DNA of 64,000 nt. It comes from Mesorhizobium sp. GTDB taxonomy: Bacteria; Pseudomonadota; Alphaproteobacteria; Rhizobiales; Rhizobiaceae. The stretch lies in contig NZ_JANJTZ010000033.1 in the NCBI RefSeq assembly GCF_024710845.1, forward strand, positions 62,001 through 126,000. The letters run 5' to 3'. The translations under genes and the position numbers were made by a program. Positions 16,118-23,837 of the stretch are shown here, piece after piece. Each line of letters begins with the position of its first letter. The stretch's first letter is position 1. The notes under the pieces were generated by a model. It worked only from the letters and a program-made list of their open reading frames with translations, made no database searches and had not been told where the DNA came from.

Positions 16118-16960
16118 TCAAGCGCGCTCTCGCAGATTTTTTGCAGGCGCGTCCGAGGCCGCGCCGACGATGGCGACGCCCTGCCCTTCCCGCTCCAGCC
16201 ACGGCGTCATCGAGCGTTCCTCGGCGACGAGGCGATGGTCGATGAGATGGCCGGCGAGTTCTGTTTCCAGCCTGCGATTGACCGCGACCCAGATCTGGTG
16301 ATCGAGGCGCGAGAGGATGTCGCCATCGGGCGCGGTCGACAGCTCGTATTTGCGGTAGGCGCCGCGATGCGGGCGCTGCGAGCGCGGATTGTAGCCGTCG
16401 ACCTCGATCTCATGGCGGTTGCCGAGCACGTCGGTGGTGACGCGCCGGACGAACCATGCCGGCTTGCCGCCGCGCTCGACCAGCTTGACCTTCGACGGCT
16501 CGGCCGTCCAGTCCGGCGCGCGCGACAGGATCGCCGTGCCGACGACGAGGCTGACCATTTCCCTGCCGCGCCGCGGCTGCGTCCGATCCTCGATGCGCTT
16601 GCGCACGCGGGCGACCGCATCGGCCGCCAGCGCCGTCATGGTCGCGTCGTCGTCCGGCCAGTCGGCAAGCGGGTTCCACACGGCAGGGAGGACGATGTCG
16701 CAGGCCGCGAGCTGCGCCACGGCGCGGCCGACGGTCACCGCGTCTTCGTGCGGCTCGCCCTGCTCGATGAAATAGTTGGTGCCGCCCGAGCGGTCGATCA
16801 GCGTGCCGAGTTCGGCAAAGCTGGTGATCTTGCCCCAGGACGAGGCTTCCAGCATGCGCCAGGCGGAATTCGCATTGTCCAGCCCGTCGACCCCGCCGCC
16901 CTTGGGCAATTCGTTGACGAAGGCCCAGGTCAGCAATTCTTCCATCGTCACGGTTTTCAT
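16118..16960 (-). CDS. Conserved-looking phage protein of unknown function
   Basis: 280 residues from ATG 16960, preceded by GGAAAGAAGAT in the mRNA. No family is recognised. The N-terminus (MEELLTWAFVNELPKGGGVD) is acidic and well ordered. A central DLVGTAILSRAP-like hydrophobic patch and a KYELSTAPDGDILSRLDHQIW segment precede a C-terminal helix. It is transcribed as the first gene downstream of the iteron-like array, next to the helicase. It may have a replication-linked role by position only. Confidence 0.7.
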   Translation of the reverse strand: MKTVTMEELLTWAFVNELPKGGGVDGLDNANSAWRMLEASSWGKITSFAELGTLIDRSGGTNYFIEQGEPHEDAVTVGRAVAQLAACDIVLPAVWNPLADWPDDDATMTALAADAVARVRKRIEDRTQPRRGREMVSLVVGTAILSRAPDWTAEPSKVKLVERGGKPAWFVRRVTTDVLGNRHEIEVDGYNPRSQRPHRGAYRKYELSTAPDGDILSRLDHQIWVAVNRRLETELAGHLIDHRLVAEERSMTPWLEREGQGVAIVGAASDAPAKNLRERA

Positions 16961-16983
16961 ATCTTCTTTCCTTGCACCAGTTT

Positions 16984-17239
16984 GCGACAGTTAGCGACAG
17001 TTGAGCGATAGTTCGTAGGAGGACTATTCATTCGGTGTTTCAACGGGTTACGGGAAAGACGCGATAGTTGCGGCAGTTTTTGAGGGTCTATGGCGTGAGG
17101 ATTTGTTTCCCCCGGACCCCTCTCTCACCCTTATAGACCTCGGAAAACTGGTGCAAACTACTGCAAGCCGCTGTTTTCATTGCCTTTTCCGCCGTTTTCA
17201 AACTGTCGCTAAGTGTCGCGGACTGGTGCAGACCGTCGC
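16984..17239. repeat. Iteron-like 9-bp repeat array in two inverted arms (the only gene-free stretch over 300 bp)
   Basis: The gene-free interval 16,961-17,301 contains at least eleven copies of one 9-mer family. The left arm reads GCGACAGTT at 16984 and 16994, GCGATAGTT at 17005 and 17061, and GCGGCAGTT at 17070. The right arm reads the reverse complement type: AACTGGTGC 17146, AACTACTGC 17156, AACTGTCGC 17201, AAGTGTCGC 17211, GACTGGTGC 17221, GACCGTCGC 17231. Spacing is mostly 10 bp, so copies lie on one helix face. The array adjoins the P4-type helicase/primase genes; P4 replication uses comparable iterated sites (ori and crr). It could equally be an operator array. Confidence 0.7.
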
Positions 17240-17301
17240 TGATTTAGCCCGCGCGGCAGGTTGCGGACGCAGACGGCACGGCGAAAAGGGGATCCGGGGC
17301 G

Positions 17302-19104
17302 TCATCGCATGTGCCCCTCGAAATCCTGCTGGCCACCGGCCGGGCGCGGCACGTCGGCCAGGCGGACGCCGCGATAGATGACGATGCGTCCGTCGATGCG
17401 CTGGAACTTCTTTTTCATGATCAGGCCGAACGCGGTGAGCGAGATCGGCTTTCCGCCCTGGTCGATCGTGAAGTCGCAATAGGCCTGATAAAACTCCTTG
17501 GCCGTCACCTCGCTCTCGGCCGAGGCCTGCACGCAGCGGGCGCAGAAGGCCGAGGTGCGGTCCATCTCGTCGCGATATTCCTGCGTTTTGGCCCTGACCG
17601 TGTCGGGCACGACGAGGCCTTCGGCGAGGAAGATCATCACGCCTTCGATCAGCCAGTTGAGGATGCCCGGATATTCCGGCTTGAAATCGGCAAGCACGTC
17701 CTCGAATTCGCGCTGGTCGGCCTCGGCAATGGTTTTCGGCCAGTGGATGACGACGATGCGCCGCCAGATGCCGTTGTCGGTGCCCGAGATCTTCGGATAG
17801 CCGTTGCCCGACATGTGGCCGGTGAAGATCGGCTTGAAGTCGAAATAGCCCTGGAACAGATCGCGGACGGTAAAATCCTCGCCGCCGGTCAGGTCCTTGA
17901 CCAGGTTCTCGCGCAGATCCTCGCCCTCCGGCAGTTCCTTGACGCGCAGGAATCGCCGGCCGTAGAGGCGGGCCATGTCGGGGTTCGCGGCCCCGCCGCC
18001 CTTGCCCTCGCCGATGAACGATTCCGACGGCAGCGTCACCGCGACCTCGCCGAACAGGCGGCACAGTGTCTCCATGTAGACCGACTTGCCGTTGGCGCCG
18101 AAGCCGTAGTGGAAGAACAGCTTCTGCACCGTCAGCCCGACGAGGCCGAGGCCCGACGCCACCTGCACCATGCGGCGCACGTCGGCTGCCGGCAGCTTGT
18201 CCTCCATGAAGGCCAGCCATTTCGGGCATTTCGCCTTCGGGTCGTAGCCGACCGGCACGACCTGCGTGATCAGGTCCTGGCGGCGATGGCCCTTGACCGC
18301 CTTCAGCGCGCCCTTGCGCGCCTCGATCGTGCGCGGCACGTCCTCACGGCTGATGTCGGGATCGGACCAGTCGGGATTGTCGACGCTTTCCACCACGCGC
18401 CGGAACACCAGCGTGTGACCGGCCACCGCCACCTTGAACGGATCGGCGTTGAACTCATCCGGCTGGCGTTGGATATGCGGCGCGGCGCAGGCGAGCATCG
18501 CCTCGAGCCGGCCCTTGTTCTTCGAAGAGACGGCGTGCGACATGCGCCGCGAGACGCGTTTGGCATAGGCCTCGCGCGCCTTTTCGGCCTTGCCGATCAC
18601 CGCCTTTTCGAGCGGCGAGAGGTCCGCCGCTTCCTTGGCCGCGGCGGTTTCCGCCCTGTCGACCAGCTTCTGCTCGGCCTCGGTCAGCTTCAGGATACTC
18701 GCCTCGAGGGCGATGCGGCCACCGACGTTCTGGGCGATTGCGAGCGCCCGCATGTCGCCGGTCTCGATGTCCCAATGGTCGCCGGCCCAGGCGGCATAGG
18801 CCGCCTTGCGCGCCTTGGACTGGGCCAGCACCAAGAGATCGTCGCCGAAATGGGCGAGCAGCCGCTCGGCATTGTCGGTGTCGGAATGGTCGAGCGTCGC
18901 GCAGTGGGCGACGACGCCCCAGTCGATCGCCTCGCCGTCCTTCGGCGCCGTGCCCGGCTCGCCGTCAGCGACACCCTGCGCCTCACCTTCCTGGTCGAAC
19001 GGGGTTCCGGGGCCGGCCGCGTCGAACGCCGCTTCCTGGTCTTCCGCGGCAGCCAGCATGGCCGCGACCTGCGGGGGCAGTTCGCCCTTCTTTTTGCGCG
19101 GCAT
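17302..19104 (-). CDS. P4-family SF3 replicative helicase / primase C-terminal protein
   Basis: 600 residues from ATG 19104, which shares TGATG with the primase stop. The first 200 residues are charged and alanine-rich. The D5_N and SF3 helicase region follows, with Walker A GFGANGKS near residue 335, Walker B-type LYGRRFLRVKELPEGED, and FTGHMSGNGYPKISGTDNG before the arginine-finger helix IWRRIVVI. The C-terminus carries a winged-helix-like segment (EVTAKEFYQAYCDFTI, then LIMKKKFQRID). It would unwind the phage origin together with the adjacent primase. Confidence 0.92.
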   Translation of the reverse strand: MPRKKKGELPPQVAAMLAAAEDQEAAFDAAGPGTPFDQEGEAQGVADGEPGTAPKDGEAIDWGVVAHCATLDHSDTDNAERLLAHFGDDLLVLAQSKARKAAYAAWAGDHWDIETGDMRALAIAQNVGGRIALEASILKLTEAEQKLVDRAETAAAKEAADLSPLEKAVIGKAEKAREAYAKRVSRRMSHAVSSKNKGRLEAMLACAAPHIQRQPDEFNADPFKVAVAGHTLVFRRVVESVDNPDWSDPDISREDVPRTIEARKGALKAVKGHRRQDLITQVVPVGYDPKAKCPKWLAFMEDKLPAADVRRMVQVASGLGLVGLTVQKLFFHYGFGANGKSVYMETLCRLFGEVAVTLPSESFIGEGKGGGAANPDMARLYGRRFLRVKELPEGEDLRENLVKDLTGGEDFTVRDLFQGYFDFKPIFTGHMSGNGYPKISGTDNGIWRRIVVIHWPKTIAEADQREFEDVLADFKPEYPGILNWLIEGVMIFLAEGLVVPDTVRAKTQEYRDEMDRTSAFCARCVQASAESEVTAKEFYQAYCDFTIDQGGKPISLTAFGLIMKKKFQRIDGRIVIYRGVRLADVPRPAGGQQDFEGHMR

Positions 19105-20351
19105 CAGTCGGCGTCCATCGTTCTTGCGAGTTCGGAAAGGTCGAAGCCGGCCTTCGGCCAGACGACGAAGATTTTTCGACCCAGCCGGGCGTGCCGGGCC
19201 TTGGCGCGCGCCATGGCGGCAGCGGTCATCACCCGCTCGGAATCGCCGTCGGCGAGCAACACCAGCTCGTCGACGCGATCGGAGACCCATATGCTGTCCG
19301 CTTCGCCGGTGAGCAGCGGCACCGGCCCGGCGACCATCACCGGCCGAGTACGTCCGGCCTTGTCGACCTTGGTCAGCGTCGGGTGGGCGAAGCGCGAGGC
19401 GGGGTCGGCGGGGCCTGACAGGTTGCCGAGGTCGCCGGCGGCGAAATAGAACGTGTCCGGCCGGAATTCCTCCCAGCCGGCGAAGGCCAGCGTGTTCTCG
19501 ATCCCCTCGGCGCCGACCCAGCGCCGCGCGTCGGGGTGGCCGGAGAGCGGGATCAGCCCGCCCTTCTTCGAGCCGCGCATCTTCTTGGTCGGCAGCAGCT
19601 CGCCGGTGTCCGGATCGGACAGGACGGGCCGGTATTTCGGCGGGCGATCGAGGTCGATCCATGTCTGGTGACAGCCGATGACGGTCATGTCGGAGCCAAG
19701 GAACGGCAGGACCATGGCCGGTCCGGAATGGATATCGGCGGGCCGGCCGGCGGCGTCCTGGCCGTGCCAGTAGGTGAGCGCACCGGCCGCGCGCACCCAG
19801 CGAGCAATCGCCACGCCGGCCGACAGGTCGACGCCGCGGCGCGCGAGATAGTCCCGCACGGTCCGGCCAGTCGGCGAGCTGAGCCGGGCAGCATGAGCAT
19901 AGATGCCCCTCGCCTTCTCCCGCTCGCGCTCACGGAAATCGGCCTGGTCGGCCTCGCGCTTCGCCGCCTCGGCCTCGTTCTGGCGCTTGCGCTCGGCGAT
20001 CCGTGCCTGCCGCGCTGCCCGCTCGGCGTCGCTCTCGCGTTCGCCCTCGTCGGGGATCGGTGCCACAAGCACCGCCGCGCAGGCCTCGAGGAACCCGTCC
20101 CGGCGGCTGATGTCGAGGTCGAGGCAGTGCGCCGCCATGCCGATCGCGTCGCGCCCTCCGGCGCCGCCGTGGCGGCAGTTCCAGGCGTTCTTGACCGTGT
20201 TGAAGGCGAATGTGTCGGTGCCGCCGCAGTTCGGGCACGGCTGCGCATGTTCCTGCCCGCGCGTCTTGAACTGCAGGCCGAGCTGTCCCGCCGCCGCCTC
20301 GATCGACACGCCGCGCGCATCTTCGATGAATTGGTCAAGCAAGCCTGTCAT
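19104..20351 (-). CDS. Phage primase with zinc finger and Toprim domain
   Basis: 415 residues from ATG 20351 (ATGA overlap with the preceding gene). A zinc finger at residues 39-61 has Cys39, Cys42, Cys59 and His61 (CPNCGG then WNCRHG), a DnaG/P4-type primase feature. A charged helical linker spans about residues 100-150. The Toprim region includes GAEGIENTLAFAG and LLADGDSERVM. It lays down primers for phage replication. In P4 the primase and helicase are one polypeptide; here they are two overlapping genes. Confidence 0.88.
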   Translation of the reverse strand: MTGLLDQFIEDARGVSIEAAAGQLGLQFKTRGQEHAQPCPNCGGTDTFAFNTVKNAWNCRHGGAGGRDAIGMAAHCLDLDISRRDGFLEACAAVLVAPIPDEGERESDAERAARQARIAERKRQNEAEAAKREADQADFREREREKARGIYAHAARLSSPTGRTVRDYLARRGVDLSAGVAIARWVRAAGALTYWHGQDAAGRPADIHSGPAMVLPFLGSDMTVIGCHQTWIDLDRPPKYRPVLSDPDTGELLPTKKMRGSKKGGLIPLSGHPDARRWVGAEGIENTLAFAGWEEFRPDTFYFAAGDLGNLSGPADPASRFAHPTLTKVDKAGRTRPVMVAGPVPLLTGEADSIWVSDRVDELVLLADGDSERVMTAAAMARAKARHARLGRKIFVVWPKAGFDLSELARTMDAD

Positions 20352-20557
20352 GGGGCGATGGTGCCCCCGGCTTCGCACTCCAAAGCGTCACGCAGGGCGA
20401 CAGCGACGGCGAGGCGGCGGCGCAGGAAGTGGGCGCGCTTCCAGTAGCTGGAGCCGTCGCCGATCGATCGCGCCGCGACGGCAGCCGCGATCGACGCTTC
20501 CTCAGCCTCGAGTTCGGCGGCGAGCCGCGCGATGAGGATGTCGACGGGCAATGTCAC
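20348..20557 (-). CDS. Small helical phage protein
   Basis: 69 residues from ATG 20557, overlapping both neighbours by four bases. It is a mostly helical, alanine-rich sequence (ARLAAELEAEEASIAAAVAA). No family is recognised. Tight coupling to primase and methyltransferase suggests membership of the early operon. Confidence 0.6.
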   Translation of the reverse strand: MTLPVDILIARLAAELEAEEASIAAAVAARSIGDGSSYWKRAHFLRRRLAVAVALRDALECEAGGTIAP

Positions 20558-22590
20558 TCCGCCGCCTCCCGATATTCCGCCTCGACCGGTGCCTTCACCT
20601 TCGGCGCCGCGTCGGCCATGATCGCGCCGACGCAGGCTTTCATCTTGGCGACCGAGACGGCGTTGCCGATCTGCTTGATCTTTTCCGTCTTGGTGCCGGC
20701 GAATTCGTAGATCGCCTCGTCGGTGTTGAAGCCCATGGCAGCGGCCAGTTCGTGCGGCTCGAGCATGCGGAACAGGATGTCGTAGGTCTGGCCAGAGACG
20801 TCCGGCTCGACGAGGTCGACATGGCCGCTGGCTGCGATCGTCGGCGCGGGATCGCCGATGTCGTGGACGCGCGGCGCCTGGCCGGGCCGCTCGCCATGCT
20901 GCGCGGTAATGAAAGCCAGTTCACCGCGGTTGGCGCCGGTGATCGTCGGCAGCGGCTCGGCAGCGTCGCGCATCCGGTCAGACCCGTCATGATGCGTCAC
21001 CGGCATGACGATCGCGAACTCGCCGCCCTTCGCCGTGGTGAGGGTCGGGATCGGCTCGCCAACGTCGCGGGCGCCGTTGCCGCCCTGGCTGTGAGTGACA
21101 GGGACGACCATGCCGAACCGACCCTTCGTCGTGATCGGCGGTAGCGGTTCCTCCGCATTGTGGCATGGTAGTGCCGCGCCAGATTCCTGTTGCCAGCCGT
21201 TGCCGTAGTAGGACGTGATCAGCAGATGGCTGTGCTTGGCCACCTGCGTCGGCACCGGCTCGTCGACCGAACGCGGCGCACCTTCCGCATGGCGCGACAG
21301 CACGAACGGCTCGACCAGCATCGGCCGGGCGCAGCCGGGACGGCCTTCGACCCCTGCCCCGCCGGTCATGATGGTCGGCAGCGGGTCGGAATCGGTCCGC
21401 GCCGCCCCGCTCGAATGCTGCGACAGGATCAGCGGCTCGGCCAGCCAGACGCCGCCCTTGGTGTCGAGCGTCGGCACCGGCGCCTGCGATACGCCAAGCG
21501 GCCGGTTGCCCTTGCGGCCGTTCATGATGACCGGCTCGGCGGCTTCCTCGCCCCTTGAGGGAGAGGATGGCAAGGCCCGGCGAGCGGGCGAGCCGTTGGC
21601 CGCGCCTGGTGAGGGGTGATCGGCCGAGGCAAGAGACCCCTCACCAGGATCGACCAGCCGTCCGGCTGTGCCGGCCGGGGTCTCTCCATCCTCTCCCTCA
21701 AGGGGCGAGGAGAACTGCGCCAGGCCGATGTGGTTGCCGTTGGCGGCGATCGTCGGCAGCGGCTGACTGAGGCTCTGGCCCGCCATGTGCTGGCGCAGGA
21801 TGACCAGGAACGGCTCCGGCCAGCCGAATTTCACGGCCCCTGCATGGATGCGTGCCAGCGTCTTGTCGGCCAGCGGTTTCTTCCGCCCGAAGATCGAGCG
21901 CCCCTTGATCGACCAGTCGATGATCTCGCGCGCGGGCTTCCATGGCAGTTCGGTGGCGAACAGGTCGGCCTTCGCCGCGTCGCGGCGGCGGTGCGTCGGC
22001 ATCGGCCAGTGGACGCGTTTCCCGTCCGATCGCCCCATCAGGATGAAGCGCTGCCTCGTCGTCGCGTCGCCATAGTCGGCCGCGTTGAGCTTGCGCCATT
22101 CGAGCTCGAAGCCGAGCCGGCGCAGCGTGTCGATCCATGCGTTGAAATACTCGCCCTTGCGCGACTTGACGGGTCGCCCCGTTCGCCGGTCGATCGGCCC
22201 CCAGCCGATGAACTCCCAGACGTTCTCGATGATGATGCGCTTGACGCGAAGCTCCGTCAGCCAGGTCACGATGTGCCAGGGGTCGGAGCGCTGCTGGTCT
22301 GACGTCGGCTTGCCGCCGCGCGCCACCGAATGGTGCGTGCAGGTGGGCGAGGCCATCAGCAGGTCGAGATAACCCTCCGGCACCAGCATGTGCGGGCGCA
22401 CCGTCGAAATGTCCTGCACGTAGTGGCGGGCTTCGGGATGGTTTCGGCTGTGCGTGTCGATCGCCACCGGCCAGTGGTTGACGCAGACCAGATCCATCTC
22501 GAGGCCGAGGTCGGCGAGCGCGCGTGCCGCCCCGGTGGACGAGCCGCCGGCGCCGCAGAGAAGATCGGCGACGAGGATTTTCTTCGCCAT
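20554..22590 (-). CDS. C5-cytosine DNA methyltransferase with repetitive target-recognition region
   Basis: 678 residues from ATG 22590 (TGATG overlap). Motif I is DLLCGAGGSS (9-18). Motif IV has catalytic Cys84 in the variant SPTCTHHS. Motif VI is ENV (122-124), motif VIII TTRQRF (177-182), and the C-terminal QIGNAV motif is present. Between residues 270 and 625 are eight degenerate repeats with a P-x-P-T core (QPLPTIAANG, APVPTLDTKG, DPLPTIMTGG, EPVPTQ, EPLPPITTKG, EPIPTLTTAK, EPLPTITGAN, DPAPTIAASG), an unusual recognition region. Residues of about 294-351 come from an inserted palindromic element. It probably modifies phage DNA against host restriction. Confidence 0.9.
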   Translation of the reverse strand: MAKKILVADLLCGAGGSSTGAARALADLGLEMDLVCVNHWPVAIDTHSRNHPEARHYVQDISTVRPHMLVPEGYLDLLMASPTCTHHSVARGGKPTSDQQRSDPWHIVTWLTELRVKRIIIENVWEFIGWGPIDRRTGRPVKSRKGEYFNAWIDTLRRLGFELEWRKLNAADYGDATTRQRFILMGRSDGKRVHWPMPTHRRRDAAKADLFATELPWKPAREIIDWSIKGRSIFGRKKPLADKTLARIHAGAVKFGWPEPFLVILRQHMAGQSLSQPLPTIAANGNHIGLAQFSSPLEGEDGETPAGTAGRLVDPGEGSLASADHPSPGAANGSPARRALPSSPSRGEEAAEPVIMNGRKGNRPLGVSQAPVPTLDTKGGVWLAEPLILSQHSSGAARTDSDPLPTIMTGGAGVEGRPGCARPMLVEPFVLSRHAEGAPRSVDEPVPTQVAKHSHLLITSYYGNGWQQESGAALPCHNAEEPLPPITTKGRFGMVVPVTHSQGGNGARDVGEPIPTLTTAKGGEFAIVMPVTHHDGSDRMRDAAEPLPTITGANRGELAFITAQHGERPGQAPRVHDIGDPAPTIAASGHVDLVEPDVSGQTYDILFRMLEPHELAAAMGFNTDEAIYEFAGTKTEKIKQIGNAVSVAKMKACVGAIMADAAPKVKAPVEAEYREAAE
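21546..21710. repeat. Palindromic interspersed element inside the methyltransferase gene (full copy)
   Basis: Two arms, CCTCGCCCCTTGAGGGAGAG (from 21546) and its reverse complement ending at 21710, flank a GC-rich centre containing CCTGGTGAGGGGTGA and its inverted counterpart. The left 75 bp match the copy at 40640-40716. The element is translated in frame through the methyltransferase without a stop, adding about 58 low-complexity residues. Confidence 0.8.
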
Positions 22591-22853
22591 CACTGCGCCT
22601 CGCCGAAGCCGGGCAGGTCGATCTCGAACAGCGGCCGCTTGCCGTCGAGGATGTGCATGACCTCCATCGGGCCAAGTCCGGAGGCCTGAGCGACCGACAG
22701 CGCGTTCCTGCCCATTTCCATCAGCAGCAGCACCGCCTCGCGCTGCAGGTGCGGCGCCATGCGCGGGATGGCGCAGGGGTCGACGCAGCCCGGATGGCCG
22801 AAGGGCGGCAGCGGGACCTGCCTTCGATCGCTCGTCGTTCGCAACGTCTTCAT
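22590..22853 (-). CDS. Small phage protein of unknown function
   Basis: 87 residues from ATG 22853 (ATGA overlap upstream, TGATG overlap downstream). The C-terminal half (LLMEMGRNALSVAQASGL, then MEVMHILDGKRPLFEIDLPG) suggests a short helical DNA-binding-like fold. An HPGCVDPCAIPRM segment with two cysteines lies near residue 20. No family is recognised. Confidence 0.6.
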   Translation of the reverse strand: MKTLRTTSDRRQVPLPPFGHPGCVDPCAIPRMAPHLQREAVLLLMEMGRNALSVAQASGLGPMEVMHILDGKRPLFEIDLPGFGEAQ

Positions 22854-23113
22854 CGGGCAAGGTCCTCGTATTGCGGGAAATGGTCGAGCACGGCCCAGAT
22901 GGCGGCGCGGGCGCCGGCGTCGGTCAGCCGGCCGGCAAAGGCCGTGCGCACCATCGACAGCGGCAGGCCGGTGAGCGTCACCAGCTCGTCGGCGAGTTTT
23001 TTCCGCGCCGCCACCTGCTCGACCTCGCCGCGGGCGAACTCCTCCCGCGCGATGGCGCGGGCGTGCAGGAAGGCCTTCAGCATGGCGGGGGAGAAGTCGG
23101 GAACGGGTTTCAT
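22850..23113 (-). CDS. Small helical phage protein
   Basis: 87 residues from ATG 23113 (TGATG overlap with the preceding gene). The protein is predicted all-helical, with a charged first half (ARAIAREEFARGEVEQVAAR) and an LPLSMVRTAFAGRLTDAGAR segment. No family is recognised. It belongs to the same overlapping early operon as the DnaA-like/XRE protein. Confidence 0.6.
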   Translation of the reverse strand: MKPVPDFSPAMLKAFLHARAIAREEFARGEVEQVAARKKLADELVTLTGLPLSMVRTAFAGRLTDAGARAAIWAVLDHFPQYEDLAR

Positions 23114-23775
23114 CAGGATGCCTCACGGCGCGCACCGGCGACTTCGTCGCCTGCGCCTCCGGCGGGGCGGGCGACGACGCCCGACGCCCGGTCGGGCTTG
23201 CGGCCTTCGGCCGGGTCGTGTTTCACAGCGGTTTCATGTGTGACTGGCAGCAGCGCCAACGGATCGACCGCGATCGCCCGGCAGATGCGCAGCAGCGTGG
23301 CGGCGGAGACGGCGCGGCCGTTTTCGACCTTGCGCCACTCGGTGCGGCTGATGCCGGCGCGGGCCGCCGCCTGGACCTGCGTCAGGCCGCAGGCCGAGCG
23401 GAAGCCGGCCGCCTGGTAGGCGAGCTTGATCCAGTCGAGATCCTCGCCGCCGCTCTCGCGCAGGTCGGAGACGCGCGCGGCCATGATGCCGCGACGCCGG
23501 GCACCGGCGAGGATGGCGTGGATCGCCGCCGAATGGTCGCCGCGCCCGATCAGCTTCGCCACCTGGCCGAGCGACAGCTGCAGGCATTCGGTCCACAGCA
23601 GATAGGCAAGCTCCTGCCGCGCCGCGCCCGCCGGGCCGCGCTGGGCGGAGCCGGTCACCTCCTCGAGCGATACGCCGAGCCGCCGCAGCGTGCGGTCGCG
23701 GAGCGCAAGCGCCGCCGTGCCGAAGGCTTCGACCGGGCCGACGCGGCGGGCCGGATGGGCGGCGAGCGCCGTCAT
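23113..23775 (-). CDS. DnaA domain IV-like / XRE helix-turn-helix fusion protein
   Basis: 220 residues from ATG 23775. Residues 50-90 resemble DnaA domain IV, the DnaA-box binding domain: ARQELAYLLWTECLQLSLGQ followed by IGRGDHSAAIHAI, close to the conserved GGRDHSTVLHA signature. Residues 115-175 are an XRE helix-turn-helix (GLTQVQAAARAGISRTEWRK). The last ~33 residues are dispersed repeat copy C. It could bind the phage origin or host DnaA boxes, or act as a regulator. It is the first gene of its minus-strand operon, divergent from the plus-strand moron gene. Confidence 0.75.
   Translation of the reverse strand: MTALAAHPARRVGPVEAFGTAALALRDRTLRRLGVSLEEVTGSAQRGPAGAARQELAYLLWTECLQLSLGQVAKLIGRGDHSAAIHAILAGARRRGIMAARVSDLRESGGEDLDWIKLAYQAAGFRSACGLTQVQAAARAGISRTEWRKVENGRAVSAATLLRICRAIAVDPLALLPVTHETAVKHDPAEGRKPDRASGVVARPAGGAGDEVAGARREAS
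23121..23213 (-). repeat. Dispersed ~95-bp prophage repeat, copy C (coding)
   Basis: Forms the in-frame C-terminal tail (AEGRKPDRASGVV... to ARREA) of the DnaA-like/XRE protein. The same orientation and reading frame occur in copies D, F and G. The tail ends a few bases before the stop, which still overlaps the next start codon. Confidence 0.85.
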
Positions 23776-23837
23776 GGCTGCACCACCCTTGCGTGCAAGA
23801 AGGCCCGTGCTAGCGTGGAGGCTTGAGGAATCAAGAG

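Noticed and set aside
16984-17239. CRISPR array
   Set aside because: The repeats are 9 bp, in both orientations, with 1-bp or irregular spacers; no cas genes are present. They fit iterons or operators.
17311-19449. 712-codon plus-strand frame opposite the helicase
   Set aside because: Antisense shadow of the helicase and primase genes; no domain motifs.
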